A stretch of DNA of 33,991 bases from Ureibacillus chungkukjangi (GTDB lineage: Bacteria > Bacillota > Bacilli > Bacillales_A > Planococcaceae): the NCBI RefSeq assembly GCF_003217295.1, contig NZ_QJTJ01000031.1, forward strand, positions 1 to 33,991, in the 5' to 3' direction. How positions within the stretch are numbered: position 1 is the stretch's first letter; every line of letters begins with the position of its first letter. The position numbers and the translations under genes were made by a program. The notes under the pieces were generated by a model. That model did no database searches. It was not told the origin of the DNA and saw only the letters and a list, made by a program, of their open reading frames with translations. Positions 1 through 8,018 of this stretch are shown here, piece after piece.

Positions 1-318
1 TGTTCGAGTCAATTTTCCGGTTGACACTCAAGCATCATACAAGAGGGCTTTTTTTATTTCAAGTCCCCGAAAATCCTTCTAACAGGAATGCTCCTTTATG
101 GAATTAGGTTTAGTGTGAACTTTATTCGTGTTATTATGCTATTTTTCGCTTTCAAGTTGTTTAAAATAGACTAATTAAGTGCACTCTAATTTGTTAACAT
201 AGCAAAATAGCCATAACCTCTCCTTAAATTTACATAGTTTAACCTACTTCCCAAAATTTTGAATAATGGTTATTCAAAATAGGCTGGAATATGGTAAATT
301 AGGAAAGGAGGGTAAAAT
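1..318. other. left-edge stretch with no recognised gene
   Basis: I can support no coding region here. A short inverted repeat (GTCAA at 8-12, TTGAC at 21-25) followed by a T-run near 50-56 could be the end of an upstream transcription unit, but the T-run is too far from the stem for a confident terminator. The last 20 bases contain the AGGAAAGGAGG ribosome binding site of the next gene. Confidence 0.4.
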
Positions 319-1023
319 ATGGATACGAATAGTTGGAAAGATAAAGGTTTTCTTTGGGATTATAAGGTTTATATCGTCATTGCTTTGATGGGTATTTGTG
401 CAGCTCTGCCTCATATTCTTGAAGCGTTTTTAGAAAACAAAGAAGGCAATCTGATTGTTTCCTTTCGTGAAGCACCTACGGATTTAATATTGGTCATCTC
501 AATTATATTAATCCTAATCAGCTGGATTTTCAGGAAAAAGAAAGCACTATTAATAAGCTGTGTAACGATCTTAATCATCGCTAACACATTGTTACTACAA
601 ACTTTCACGATAGTGAATAAGGAAGGTATTGAACGTAGAAGCTTCAATTTTACCAAAAACGAGTATTTTAAATGGAGCGAGATTGATGAAATTCACTTCT
701 CATCAAAACTGGCAAAAGACATACGTCCAAAAAAATATGGTATCAACAATAAATCTAAAGAACCACTTGTAACAACAGTCGTTCCCTCTTTAGAGATTAA
801 AAAGTTGAATGAGGCAACTACATATAATGGATTTACTACGGCTGAATTATTAAATTTGAAGGAATGGTTGAAGGTTCAAAGCCAACCTAAAACATATATA
901 CAGCCTATTCCAGAGGACTATCAAGATTACTTTCTTAAAATGAGGCATGATAATCTTGTTTTGATGAATCAGCTATTTGAAATTGACGTTGAATTTAATG
1001 ATAAAGCTATATTAATAAATTAA
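319..1023 (+). CDS. membrane protein of unknown function, three N-terminal TM segments
   Basis: A 234-residue protein starting at ATG behind a strong GGAAAGGAGG site. Hydrophobic segments lie at about residues 17-36, 54-71 and 76-96. The rest is soluble and probably cytoplasmic, beginning with a beta-rich stretch (about 97-140: TIVNKEGIERRSF...WSEIDEI) reminiscent of bacterial PH-like (YdbT/YcxB-type) domains. That resemblance is by eye only. It stands alone on the plus strand and converges on the SpoIIP-like gene, with a shared hairpin between them. I do not recognise a specific family and assign no function. Confidence 0.75.
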   Translation: MDTNSWKDKGFLWDYKVYIVIALMGICAALPHILEAFLENKEGNLIVSFREAPTDLILVISIILILISWIFRKKKALLISCVTILIIANTLLLQTFTIVNKEGIERRSFNFTKNEYFKWSEIDEIHFSSKLAKDIRPKKYGINNKSKEPLVTTVVPSLEIKKLNEATTYNGFTTAELLNLKEWLKVQSQPKTYIQPIPEDYQDYFLKMRHDNLVLMNQLFEIDVEFNDKAILIN

Positions 1024-1043
1024 AGCTGCTCCTATAAAGATTG

Positions 1044-1080
1044 AAGCTTGATTTGAAGATTACCGCCAAATCAAGCTTTT
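1044..1080. terminator. bidirectional Rho-independent terminator
   Basis: A 12-bp stem AAGCTTGATTTG (1044-1055) pairs with CAAATCAAGCTT (1067-1078) around an 11-base loop and is followed by T residues. It lies between convergent genes, so it can serve both. Confidence 0.75.
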
Positions 1081-1091
1081 GCTACTATATA

Positions 1092-1991
1092 TTATTTACT
1101 CAATACTTCTTTAATAGCCTCTGCTAAAGCATCTGCCGTTCGAAATGTCTCTTCGAATGTATTTTCCATGCCACCAATAGAGACTAATACAGAGTTGTCT
1201 TGTAAATCTTGATTGTAAGTGTTTCTTGGGTTTACTCCTCTTTCAATTACACCAAAGGATAAACCCGGATATAGGTCTTCTAGTTTGTCATGAAGTTTCA
1301 ATGCAAATGCTTTATTTATTTCATAATTATCAGCTGTTTTCGATACATACATCCATATCTTTGCATATTCTGTCCCTGCAATAGTCGTAGTGGAGTCATC
1401 TTTTTTATTTGACTCCCTGTGTATGTCCAATACAACTTCAATGCTATCATGTTCAGTTAACGCTTTTTGTAAGACTTCTCCTGATACTGTATAGGCATCG
1501 TTAAAAGTTAATCCTCTTTCGCTCAAAATCTTACTATAATCTGTATCATCATGAATTGCGCTAATATTACGTTCTTCTAATGCATTACTCAATTCCTTCC
1601 CCACCAATGTAACATTCGTTGTATCACTAAAGGGTACCCTATCCTCATCTCCCTGCAGTTCTGGATAATATGCTTCAACATTATGTGTTTGGTAAATAAA
1701 CACTAACGGTTCTTTTTCATCTAAGGCAAGTGATGGAATACCTTCTGCTCCAATTGTATTTGTAAGATTCATAACGGTTTCCTTGCCATTTAAAAGGAAA
1801 AGCCAAGAAAAAGCTAATGCAAATAGGAAAATACCACTTGTTGCTACAGTGAGTTTTCTAACTCTTGTAGTTTTTCTCATACTTCTAGCCTTTTGTCTAA
1901 GCAAATTTTCTGTTGATATTATAAATTCTTTTTTTGGATTTTGAGGGTGACTGTCTTTTATCATGTTAATAATTTCTTTTTCATTTTGCAT
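1092..1991 (-). CDS. membrane-anchored SpoIIP-like protein paired with an ECF sigma factor
   Basis: An upstream in-frame ATG exists at 2012, but I place the start at 1991: AAAGAGG precedes it by about 9 bases, and it overlaps the sigma-factor stop, the usual coupling for a sigma/anti-sigma pair. This gives 299 residues: a charged cytoplasmic N-terminus of about 45 residues, one TM helix (VATSGIFLFALAFSWLFLL) and an extracytoplasmic SpoIIP-type amidase domain. SpoIIP hallmarks are visible: IYQTHNVEAYYPE, VVLDIHRES and YNQDLQDNSVLVSIGGMENT. In the second SpoIIP copy of this window the last motif reads ILEIGGVDNT; here the glutamate is a serine, so hydrolase activity is doubtful. I infer an anti-sigma or signal-sensing partner of the sigma factor. 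A sporulation peptidoglycan hydrolase role is less likely given this context. Confidence 0.8.
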   Translation of the reverse strand: MQNEKEIINMIKDSHPQNPKKEFIISTENLLRQKARSMRKTTRVRKLTVATSGIFLFALAFSWLFLLNGKETVMNLTNTIGAEGIPSLALDEKEPLVFIYQTHNVEAYYPELQGDEDRVPFSDTTNVTLVGKELSNALEERNISAIHDDTDYSKILSERGLTFNDAYTVSGEVLQKALTEHDSIEVVLDIHRESNKKDDSTTTIAGTEYAKIWMYVSKTADNYEINKAFALKLHDKLEDLYPGLSFGVIERGVNPRNTYNQDLQDNSVLVSIGGMENTFEETFRTADALAEAIKEVLSK

Positions 1992-2520
1992 TGGACAAAA
2001 CCTCTTTTCCATCCAAATCTAGTTTTCTTTTCAAATCCTTTAAAGCTCTGTGATAATCGACTTTCACTTTGGCTTCACTACATTGCAGAATTTCTGCCGT
2101 TTCTTTCACTGAAAACTCATTGATTCCGCGAAGAATAACAGCTGCTCGGTGATTCGGTTTAAGCTTGGAGATAGCTTCATGTACATAGTGCTCTAATTCA
2201 GTTTTCTCGTACTCTTCATCAGGCTTTTTCTCCTTTGACTCGAGCTTAGAGAAAAAACCTTCCTTAAAAATCGTTGAAAATTTCTTCTTTCTGTAATGGT
2301 CAAGAGCAACATGCTTCGCGATAGAAAATATCCATGTTTTAAAATTACTATCAGTTTTAAAGTTTGGTAAGCTTTTTAACACCCGAATGAATACTTCTTG
2401 TGTTAAATCCTCTGCATCGTTTTGATTTCCTGAAAAGCAAACAAGAAATCGATACACATCTAGATAATGCTGATTATAAATTTCCACTATGCTACCTTCT
2501 AAGTCTCGTAAATCAACCAA
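1981..2520 (-). CDS. ECF-type RNA polymerase sigma factor
   Basis: A 179-residue sigma-70 family protein of ECF size. Region 2 spans about residues 12-80 (DAEDLTQEVFIRVL, FKTWIFSIAKHVALDHYRKK) and region 4 about 110-165 (LKPNHRAAVILRGINEFSVKETAEIL, then AKVKVDYHRALKDLKRKL). There is no region 3. The start is TTG, about 6 bases after a GGGGGG site; the ATG three bases upstream is in another frame and stops after three codons. The downstream gene overlaps its 3' end and encodes a one-TM protein, the classic layout for a membrane-controlled ECF sigma. An ECF-like promoter lies just upstream. It may respond to cell-envelope stress, but the specific signal is unknown. Confidence 0.93.
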   Translation of the reverse strand: MVDLRDLEGSIVEIYNQHYLDVYRFLVCFSGNQNDAEDLTQEVFIRVLKSLPNFKTDSNFKTWIFSIAKHVALDHYRKKKFSTIFKEGFFSKLESKEKKPDEEYEKTELEHYVHEAISKLKPNHRAAVILRGINEFSVKETAEILQCSEAKVKVDYHRALKDLKRKLDLDGKEVLSNAK

Positions 2521-2554
2521 CCATTTCCCCCCTTTAGTATGTAGTCACTTATTA

Positions 2555-2581
2555 TTCGTTTGAGATTGATAAATGGTTACA
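2555..2581 (-). promoter_or_regulatory. candidate autoregulatory ECF promoter
   Basis: Read on the minus strand, TGTAAC (2581-2576) is followed after exactly 17 bases by CGAA (2558-2555), about 35 bases before the sigma start. TGTAAC-N17-CGAN resembles promoters of Bacillus SigX/SigV-type ECF factors, so the gene probably reads its own promoter. Inference from pattern only. Confidence 0.6.
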
Positions 2582-2636
2582 GAAATTTATATATGATCAA
2601 AAGAATTACAGGGTGTTCATTTAAAAACAAAATAAA

Positions 2637-2656
2637 AAGGAGATATACATCTCCTT
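2637..2656 (-). terminator. Rho-independent terminator of the S66 peptidase gene
   Basis: An 8-bp stem AAGGAGAT/ATCTCCTT with a 4-base loop, followed on the minus strand by TTTATTTTG, lies 18 bases past the stop codon of the peptidase gene. Confidence 0.75.
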
Positions 2657-2674
2657 ACATAACATACTGTTTAG

Positions 2675-3706
2675 TTATTCAGCTGCATTTTCAAGAATCG
2701 AGAAAGTCCTATCGACACAATCGATCTCTGCCATAGCACCATAAGGTAAGATAAACTTTGGTTCTGTATGGCCAAAATTTAGGTTATAAAGAATTGGTAA
2801 ATGCTCTAAATTATATTCCTTCGTGACTTTTCGGATTTCGATTTTATACTCCTCGTAATACTGCTCATCCTGTGGCTTTCCAAAAATAATACCCTTTGCT
2901 CTTTGAAGAATACCTTGAGCCGCATAATTTCGTAGCCAATAACGAATATAATCTGGTGCTGGTTTTTCTTCAGAGGTTTCAAAGAATAGGATACTATTTT
3001 CCCAGTGTATGCTCTCTGGCCAAAGTACAGTTCCTTTAGCCATCTCAAGAACCTCCATACAGCCGCCAATCAGGCGTCCTTGTACGATATCAGAGCCTTG
3101 AAGTAACTCATTACCAGCGTTTAGTTTCAAAGTTCGTCTCTTATTCTTATTGGATTCAATCCATTCTAAACGTTCACTTGTCCATTCTTTCGCTGGTTGA
3201 ATTTCTCCCATTATTTCATTAGAAAAGAGCGTCCGGTTCACCATTTCAATTGTATATGGATCCATCTCTACATTTTCAGCAAAATCAGTTAGTATGGCTG
3301 GACCGTAAAAGGAAGAAATGCCTGCTTTATGGCAAATTAAATGAGAAATGGTTACATCAGAGTACCCCATAAAAATCTTCGGATTGTTATGTATCACCTC
3401 AAAGTCAATATATGGAAGTAAACGAATACTATCTTCTCCACCAATATTGGCAATAATCCCTTTTATATTTTCATCCTTAAATGCAGTCATCAAATCCTCA
3501 GCACGAGCCTGTGGGTTATTGTATAGATAGTCTCCACCTTTTAAACTATTTGGCATTGGGATAACGTTTAACCCAAATACCTCTTCCAATCTCTTTACAC
3601 CTTGCTCATATCTCCATCTAAGTTCTGGTTCACCTGCTCCTCCCCAAGAAGGACTCACGGTTGCTACACTATCTCCAGGCTGTAACTTTTTTGGTTTAAT
3701 TAACAT
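2675..3706 (-). CDS. S66 family serine peptidase (LD-carboxypeptidase/MccF type)
   Basis: A 343-residue cytoplasmic protein with a full-length S66 fold. The N-terminal strand PGDSVATVSPS is typical. The nucleophile Ser116 sits in the family elbow FMGYSDVT. The catalytic Glu and His of the Ser-Glu-His triad are probably in ILFFETSEEKP and NFGHTEPKF. S66 enzymes cleave the LD bond in recycled cell-wall peptides (LdcA) or hydrolyse acyl-sulfamoyl adenylates of the microcin C type (MccF). The length and the RLIGGCMEVLEM segment look closer to the MccF-like branch, but I cannot separate the two by eye. It is monocistronic, with a GGGGGGAG site five bases before the ATG. Confidence 0.9.
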   Translation of the reverse strand: MLIKPKKLQPGDSVATVSPSWGGAGEPELRWRYEQGVKRLEEVFGLNVIPMPNSLKGGDYLYNNPQARAEDLMTAFKDENIKGIIANIGGEDSIRLLPYIDFEVIHNNPKIFMGYSDVTISHLICHKAGISSFYGPAILTDFAENVEMDPYTIEMVNRTLFSNEIMGEIQPAKEWTSERLEWIESNKNKRRTLKLNAGNELLQGSDIVQGRLIGGCMEVLEMAKGTVLWPESIHWENSILFFETSEEKPAPDYIRYWLRNYAAQGILQRAKGIIFGKPQDEQYYEEYKIEIRKVTKEYNLEHLPILYNLNFGHTEPKFILPYGAMAEIDCVDRTFSILENAAE

Positions 3707-3908
3707 CTAATCTCCCCCCAAAAAACTCTATTATCTATGTATTTTTACCTGTAAAATAACGATTCTCTTAGATTTTAATTTCTATAGAATGTTTTAAAAT
3801 CCTTCTTTTTTTGAAGAAACTATACTCATTCAAAAAGAAAAAGCCCATTCATCGGAAAGGGGCTGGTTCGTATATTTACTTGGACAGACATGTTTATTAA
3901 TTATAAAA

Positions 3909-3934
3909 GCCCAATTCGAGCAGCTGAATTGGGC
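3909..3934 (-). terminator. Rho-independent terminator of the AraC regulator gene
   Basis: A 9-bp stem GCCCAATTC/GAATTGGGC with an 8-base loop is followed on the minus strand by TTTTAT, just past the stop codon of the regulator. Confidence 0.8.
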
Positions 3935-3950
3935 GAATTTATTATTGATT

Positions 3951-4766
3951 TTAATCTTTGTGTTCTCTAAATTTCTTTGGTGAACAGCCAACTAAATTAG
4001 CAAAAGTTTTATAAAATTGACTAGGGCTTGAAAAGCCAACCTCATAACTAATTTCAGTTATCGTTTTATTAGAAATAGTTAATAGCTCTTTGGCCTTTTT
4101 GATTTTGATAATCATTACGTATTGATGTGGAGTAAAACCAGTTGCCAACTTAAAGCTTCTGATAAAGTGATATTTGCTTTGTTGTGCTATACCGGCTAGT
4201 GTTTCTACTGAAATATCATCTGAATAATGTGAATGGATATAGTCTAATACGTGATTAAAATGATTATCTGAGACAAGTTGTAAAGGTTCTTTGATATTAT
4301 GACTACCTCTTAAAAGAGCAGAAAAATATTGAAAAATACTAATCTCCAAGTCATCCATAAAAGAACTTTGATAATCTTCTTTCAAAATATAATGAGTAAA
4401 CCACTGTTTCATTTGCAATTTTACATCATTACTAAAAATTTGTTGATCCTCATAAAAATTAACCTCTTCTTTCAGGGCTTTCTCATCACATAACCAATTA
4501 TTAAAACCCTCTCGATTTAAGCCTAAAATTACTAATGAACTACTATCTGAATTGAATTCATGAGAGTGTGTGGAATTTGGATTAGCAACTATGGCATTTC
4601 CACTGCTTAAAACCTTTTCCTTTTGGTTAAGGGTAGCAATAGTATTTCCGTTAAATGGAATTGAAATCTGATAACAGTCCTGATGTGAATGAGCGGGATC
4701 ATTCCAACTTGAGTGACCATCAAATTGGAAAATTTGTACGTTTGGTAGTTTTAAATGTAATCCCAT
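3951..4766 (-). CDS. AraC family transcriptional regulator
   Basis: The reading frame is open back to 4919, but the first start with a good ribosome site (GAGGTG, 6 bases away) is ATG 4766, giving 271 residues. The N-terminal part (about 1-165) is a cupin-like ligand-binding domain (WNDPAHSHQDCYQISIPF). The C-terminal part (about 170-271) holds two helix-turn-helix units, ISVETLAGIAQQSKYHFIRSF and ITEISYEVGFSSPSQFYKTF, ending in the family PKKFREHK. It is transcribed away from an MFS transporter across a 155-bp gap containing a perfect inverted repeat, so control of that transporter is likely. The inducer is unknown. Confidence 0.92.
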   Translation of the reverse strand: MGLHLKLPNVQIFQFDGHSSWNDPAHSHQDCYQISIPFNGNTIATLNQKEKVLSSGNAIVANPNSTHSHEFNSDSSSLVILGLNREGFNNWLCDEKALKEEVNFYEDQQIFSNDVKLQMKQWFTHYILKEDYQSSFMDDLEISIFQYFSALLRGSHNIKEPLQLVSDNHFNHVLDYIHSHYSDDISVETLAGIAQQSKYHFIRSFKLATGFTPHQYVMIIKIKKAKELLTISNKTITEISYEVGFSSPSQFYKTFANLVGCSPKKFREHKD

Positions 4767-4815
4767 TTTTTTCACCTCTGCTTTATCATCTATATTTCTT
4801 AATTTATTGTAGCTT

Positions 4816-4840
4816 AAATTGCTGAATATTTCAGCAATTT
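4816..4840. promoter_or_regulatory. 25-bp inverted repeat between divergent AraC and MFS genes
   Basis: AAATTGCTGAA (4816-4826) and TTCAGCAATTT (4830-4840) form perfect 11-bp arms around TAT. It lies in the shared control region and lacks a following T-run in either direction, which argues for a protein-binding site over a terminator. It could also form a leader hairpin in the AraC mRNA. Confidence 0.55.
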
Positions 4841-4921
4841 GTACGATGTAGTTCCCCTTTTTCATTTTTATACTAGAAATAGTTGAACAAATACATGTAA
4901 GCATTTTTAGGGGGAACACGC

Positions 4922-6130
4922 ATGAATAAACTGTATAACGATTCTCGATTTCGATTGATCATCTTTGCAAATATTGCCTCATCTATTGGCTCAGGTATAA
5001 CAATGATTGCTATCCCATGGCTCTTAGTATCGAGTGAAAATGGAAATAAACTATTTGGATACGTCACAATAGGCATGACTATCCTAAGCTTTTTAATTAC
5101 ACCTTATATCGGAGCCCTAATAGATAAAATATCACGTAAAAGATTATTGATATTTAGTAAATTAATTAGCCTATCTGTTTTGTTAATTTTCACTTTCATT
5201 GGGTTCATAGCTAATCACTATGAAATATGGCATTATATAATCATTTATTTGATAGGAAATCTGTATTACACCCTTTTTTACCCAACCATGTTTGCTTTAA
5301 ATCAGGAAATTTTTAATAGAGAACAGTATAAGGCTCTTAATGGAACAATGGAGGTACAAGGACAGCTTTCCAGCATGATTGCCGGTGCAGCAGCAAGTAT
5401 CTTATTGATTAAGTGGGATTTGCAATTTATCTTATTACTTGATGTATTCACCTATGCGCTGGCAATCTATTTTTATTTAAAATTACCTTATGCGAAAACT
5501 ACTAAACGAAAAATCGGAAATGAAAAGGCAATAAAAGCATCAGAGGGTTTAACCTTTATGCTTAAAAGAACTTCAATGCTCATATTTTTATCCGCTTCGC
5601 TAATGCCCTACATTGGCGTAATGATTACAAATTATTTGTTCCCAGTATATTTGTCTGATGTGTTAAAGACCGATGGAAATATATATGGAATTCAAGGTAT
5701 GATTTACGGTTTGGGTGCCATTTTTGCAGGTATATTGGTTCCTATCGTAGCTAGAAAATTAGGAGACGAAAAGACAATTGTCTACGGTGTCTTAACATAC
5801 ACATTAGCAATCTCGTTAATTATTTACGCGAATATACCAGCATACTTATCTTTAATGTTTTTTATAGCTTTAGGTAATAGTGGAGCAAGAGTGGCCAGGA
5901 ACTCCTTCTTGATGGATAATATCCCGAATGAAATAATCGGTAGAATTGATAGCCTATTCCGAACGATTGGGCTACTTTTGAGAATTATATTGTTAGCTAT
6001 ATTTGCAGGTTTAGTTTCTTCTGGTCTGATAATGTTGTGCTTTACTGTTTTGGCCGGACTTTTACTTATCGCTTCTATAACTGTAATTTTGTCTTGGAAA
6101 AAGGGGCTCATCTATAGAACAAATGCATAA
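4922..6130 (+). CDS. MFS transporter, probable drug/metabolite exporter
   Basis: A 402-residue protein with about 12 hydrophobic segments. The N-terminus (DSRFRLIIFANIASSIGSGIT) and the loop after TM2 (GALIDKISRKRLLIFSKL) match the major facilitator signature GxxxDRxxRR. The start ATG follows AGGGGG. It is of the branch often annotated as macrolide or multidrug efflux (MefA/MFS_3-like), but no substrate can be read from sequence. It is divergent from an AraC regulator and ends in a strong terminator shared with the opposing operon. Confidence 0.9.
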   Translation: MNKLYNDSRFRLIIFANIASSIGSGITMIAIPWLLVSSENGNKLFGYVTIGMTILSFLITPYIGALIDKISRKRLLIFSKLISLSVLLIFTFIGFIANHYEIWHYIIIYLIGNLYYTLFYPTMFALNQEIFNREQYKALNGTMEVQGQLSSMIAGAAASILLIKWDLQFILLLDVFTYALAIYFYLKLPYAKTTKRKIGNEKAIKASEGLTFMLKRTSMLIFLSASLMPYIGVMITNYLFPVYLSDVLKTDGNIYGIQGMIYGLGAIFAGILVPIVARKLGDEKTIVYGVLTYTLAISLIIYANIPAYLSLMFFIALGNSGARVARNSFLMDNIPNEIIGRIDSLFRTIGLLLRIILLAIFAGLVSSGLIMLCFTVLAGLLLIASITVILSWKKGLIYRTNA

Positions 6131-6180
6131 AATTTAATCATATTCATGATAATTAATTAATTTTTAAAAAAACAACAGTA

Positions 6181-6223
6181 AAGAAGACCAATTTCTCATT
6201 TAAATTTAGAAATCGGTCTTCTT
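6181..6223. terminator. bidirectional terminator
   Basis: A 16-bp stem with one mismatch (AAGAAGACCAATTTCT at 6181-6196, AGAAATCGGTCTTCTT at 6208-6223), A-rich before and T-rich after, separates the convergent MFS gene and the PadR operon. Confidence 0.85.
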
Positions 6224-6246
6224 TCTTAATAAAGATCTTCCCATTT

Positions 6247-6570
6247 TCATTCTCTTAGGTTTTTTTTATTAAGTGAATCCTGATAAAGATCAGCATACGT
6301 TTTTGAATCTTCAATTAGCGCATCGCAGAAAGCAGCGACGTCAGCCCCTGTAACTTCTAATACCCTTTTCCCAGCAATGACACCTTCTTCGAAAAAGCTG
6401 ATAATTTCCGAAAGTGGGCCAATGCCTTCATTTAGCTCAACTGGTCCCACTTTAAAAAGATATTTTTGAATCTCTTTATAGACAATTTGATAGTCTTGGG
6501 GAAGCGCTTTGACACGCGAAACATGAGCTCTCCATTCTTTTCTGCCTTCGATGATTTTTTTTATACTCAT
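6247..6570 (-). CDS. DUF1048 family protein
   Basis: A 107-residue soluble helical protein, last gene of the PadR operon. It aligns by eye with its upstream neighbour: KALPQDYQIVYKEIQKYLF against KVLPTDYQTAWKEIMSNLW, then the shared pattern LEVTGADVAAFCDALI against LGDDIKGFCAALV. They are tandem paralogs. Its ATG overlaps the previous stop as ATGA, so translation is coupled, with an AGGAGG site. DUF1048 proteins are commonly found with PadR repressors; their biochemical role is not known to me. Confidence 0.88.
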   Translation of the reverse strand: MSIKKIIEGRKEWRAHVSRVKALPQDYQIVYKEIQKYLFKVGPVELNEGIGPLSEIISFFEEGVIAGKRVLEVTGADVAAFCDALIEDSKTYADLYQDSLNKKNLRE

Positions 6571-6920
6571 TGTAGTCCTCCTAATTTTCTGGCTACATTC
6601 TTATTTAGTTGCTCACGCCATTTATCTCGATACGTTTTTGCTCCATCGCTTCCAACGAGCGCTGCACAGAAGCCCTTGATATCATCTCCTAGGACTTCTT
6701 CAACACTCTGCCCGTCTGCTGAAGTAACTTCAAGTAATTCAAGGGCACTCTCAAGAATCGGCATCAGTTTGCGGCCGGTGAAATCTCCATGAATCCAGAG
6801 ATTGCTCATAATTTCTTTCCAAGCAGTTTGATAATCAGTTGGTAACACTTTTGCTCGTTCGTCAAATTCTTTCATTTGTTTCGTCATATCGCTGCCAGTT
6901 ATTTTTTCAAAAAAGTTCAT
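6567..6920 (-). CDS. DUF1048 family protein (paralog of the next gene)
   Basis: A 117-residue soluble helical protein. Family features are DERAKVLPTDYQTAWKEIMSNLW near the start and LGDDIKGFCAALVGSDGAKTYRDKWREQLN near the end. It begins two bases after the PadR stop, with AAAGGAGG lying inside the end of the PadR gene. It is probably a partner or effector produced when PadR is relieved, but the function is unassigned. Confidence 0.88.
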   Translation of the reverse strand: MNFFEKITGSDMTKQMKEFDERAKVLPTDYQTAWKEIMSNLWIHGDFTGRKLMPILESALELLEVTSADGQSVEEVLGDDIKGFCAALVGSDGAKTYRDKWREQLNKNVARKLGGLQ

Positions 6921-6921
6921 C

Positions 6922-7260
6922 TCATTTTCCTCCTTTATCTCTTAACTCGTTTAGCTTGCTCGATACAAAGTTCCATTTTCTCCAAAAATTCTCAAGCTGC
7001 TCTTGGCCAGCTTCGTTTAGGGTATAAAACTTTCTCGGTGGACCAACATTAGATCGTTTTTTCTCGATGTTTACCAGATTATTTTTCTCAAAACGCAAGG
7101 TAATCGTATAGACTGTACCTTCAACTACATCTGTGAAGCCAAGCTCTCTAAGCTGTTGTGTGATTTCATAGCCGTAAGTTTCGCCCCGACTAATAATTTC
7201 AAGCACACATCCCTCAAGCAATCCCTTAAGCATTTCTGTAATATTTTCCAAATTATTCAC
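6922..7260 (-). CDS. PadR family transcriptional repressor
   Basis: A 112-residue winged-helix protein: GCVLEIISRGETYGYEITQQL is the PadR recognition-helix region, GTVYTITLRFEKNNLV the wing, and GPPRKFYTLNEAGQEQLENF the family signature before the C-terminal dimer helix. The size fits the short PadR-s2 (LmrR-like) subgroup, which binds hydrophobic drugs or phenolics. It is first in an operon with two DUF1048 genes. Two palindromes in its own promoter region imply autorepression. Confidence 0.93.
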   Translation of the reverse strand: MNNLENITEMLKGLLEGCVLEIISRGETYGYEITQQLRELGFTDVVEGTVYTITLRFEKNNLVNIEKKRSNVGPPRKFYTLNEAGQEQLENFWRKWNFVSSKLNELRDKGGK

Positions 7261-7283
7261 CCATTTATATTTTTAAATTTTTC

Positions 7284-7357
7284 AGTACTCTGTAATACAG
7301 GTATTAAGTAAAACTTATTACTGGTATAATGTAATACAGAATAGTGTATCTTGTCAA
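7284..7357 (-). promoter_or_regulatory. PadR operon promoter with two palindromic operators
   Basis: CTGTA-A-TACAG (7290-7300) is a perfect palindrome, and the same core TGTA-A-TACA recurs at 7330-7338, 40 bp or about four helical turns away. On the minus strand, TTGACA (7357-7352) serves as the -35 and the second palindrome overlaps the -10 area. The arrangement fits PadR autorepression. The protein-site match is inference. Confidence 0.65.
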
Positions 7358-7564
7358 TTAAAATAATAAAAGGAATTGCCATTTATACTGCAACTAAATC
7401 ATTTCTTACACTTTTATGTATAATTTTATTAAAATTTATAAATCAGATACATGGATACATTCAATTTCAGCAATCCTTCGCTTTTTCCACTCAGACATCG
7501 TATAATAAGGAAAGCAGAAGAAGAATTTATTTTTTCCTCTAGTCAAAAAAAGAGGTGCACTTAC

Positions 7565-7993
7565 TTGAAACAATTTGAAACAGTACTACCAGAGAAGTAC
7601 GAAGCTTTAAAAAAACAGGCCAATTATACATCAAGCTGGCGCGAGCGTTTAGCCGCAGTCGAAACTTTATCGGCTTATCAGCATGACAAAATTATAGATC
7701 TATTACAAAATCGTATGCACAATGATACGGTCTACAAGGTCCAAATAGCAGCATATGATACTCTTGTAGCGTTTGGGGAGAATGTAGAAAAACCAACACC
7801 TGCAAGCTTTGATATTATCAAAGGTACGGACAAGATTTTTCTTCGCGTGAAAAAGAGCTTACCAAAGGGCCATACAGTGGCAGAATTTGCAGATAAGCTA
7901 AAACGTATGCGTCTAGATGTCTATGATGCTTATGAAGGTGACAAAGGCGAGGAATTCATGAGCTGGTTAGAGGAACGTTGGGCAAAACTATAA
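7565..7993 (+). CDS. HEAT-repeat protein
   Basis: I choose TTG 7565 as start (142 residues) because AAGAGGTG lies 7 bases before it; an in-frame ATG at 7451 has no ribosome site. The body is alpha-helical with HEAT-like helix pairs (SSWRERLAAVETLSAYQHDKIIDLL and DTVYKVQIAAYDTLVAFG), followed by a charged C-terminal tail ending in WLEERWAKL. HEAT repeats act as protein-protein scaffolds; the partner is unknown. It is monocistronic and ends in its own terminator. Confidence 0.82.
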   Translation: MKQFETVLPEKYEALKKQANYTSSWRERLAAVETLSAYQHDKIIDLLQNRMHNDTVYKVQIAAYDTLVAFGENVEKPTPASFDIIKGTDKIFLRVKKSLPKGHTVAEFADKLKRMRLDVYDAYEGDKGEEFMSWLEERWAKL

Positions 7994-8018
7994 TAATCAC
8001 CTTTCCTATAGGTGGGTT

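Noticed and set aside
1-60. TTCGAGTC near the left edge as the T-loop of a tRNA
   Set aside because: The flanking bases do not form a T-stem or an acceptor stem with CCA.
2806-3069. 87-codon frame inside the S66 peptidase gene
   Set aside because: Out-of-frame shadow on the same strand as a full-length enzyme.
4767-4919. 51-residue N-terminal extension of the AraC regulator
   Set aside because: It crosses the intergenic palindrome and lacks a ribosome site; ATG 4766 has GAGGTG and gives a normal AraC length.
6466-6792. 108-codon plus-strand open frame over the DUF1048 genes
   Set aside because: Antisense to two genes with clear paralogy and coupled starts.
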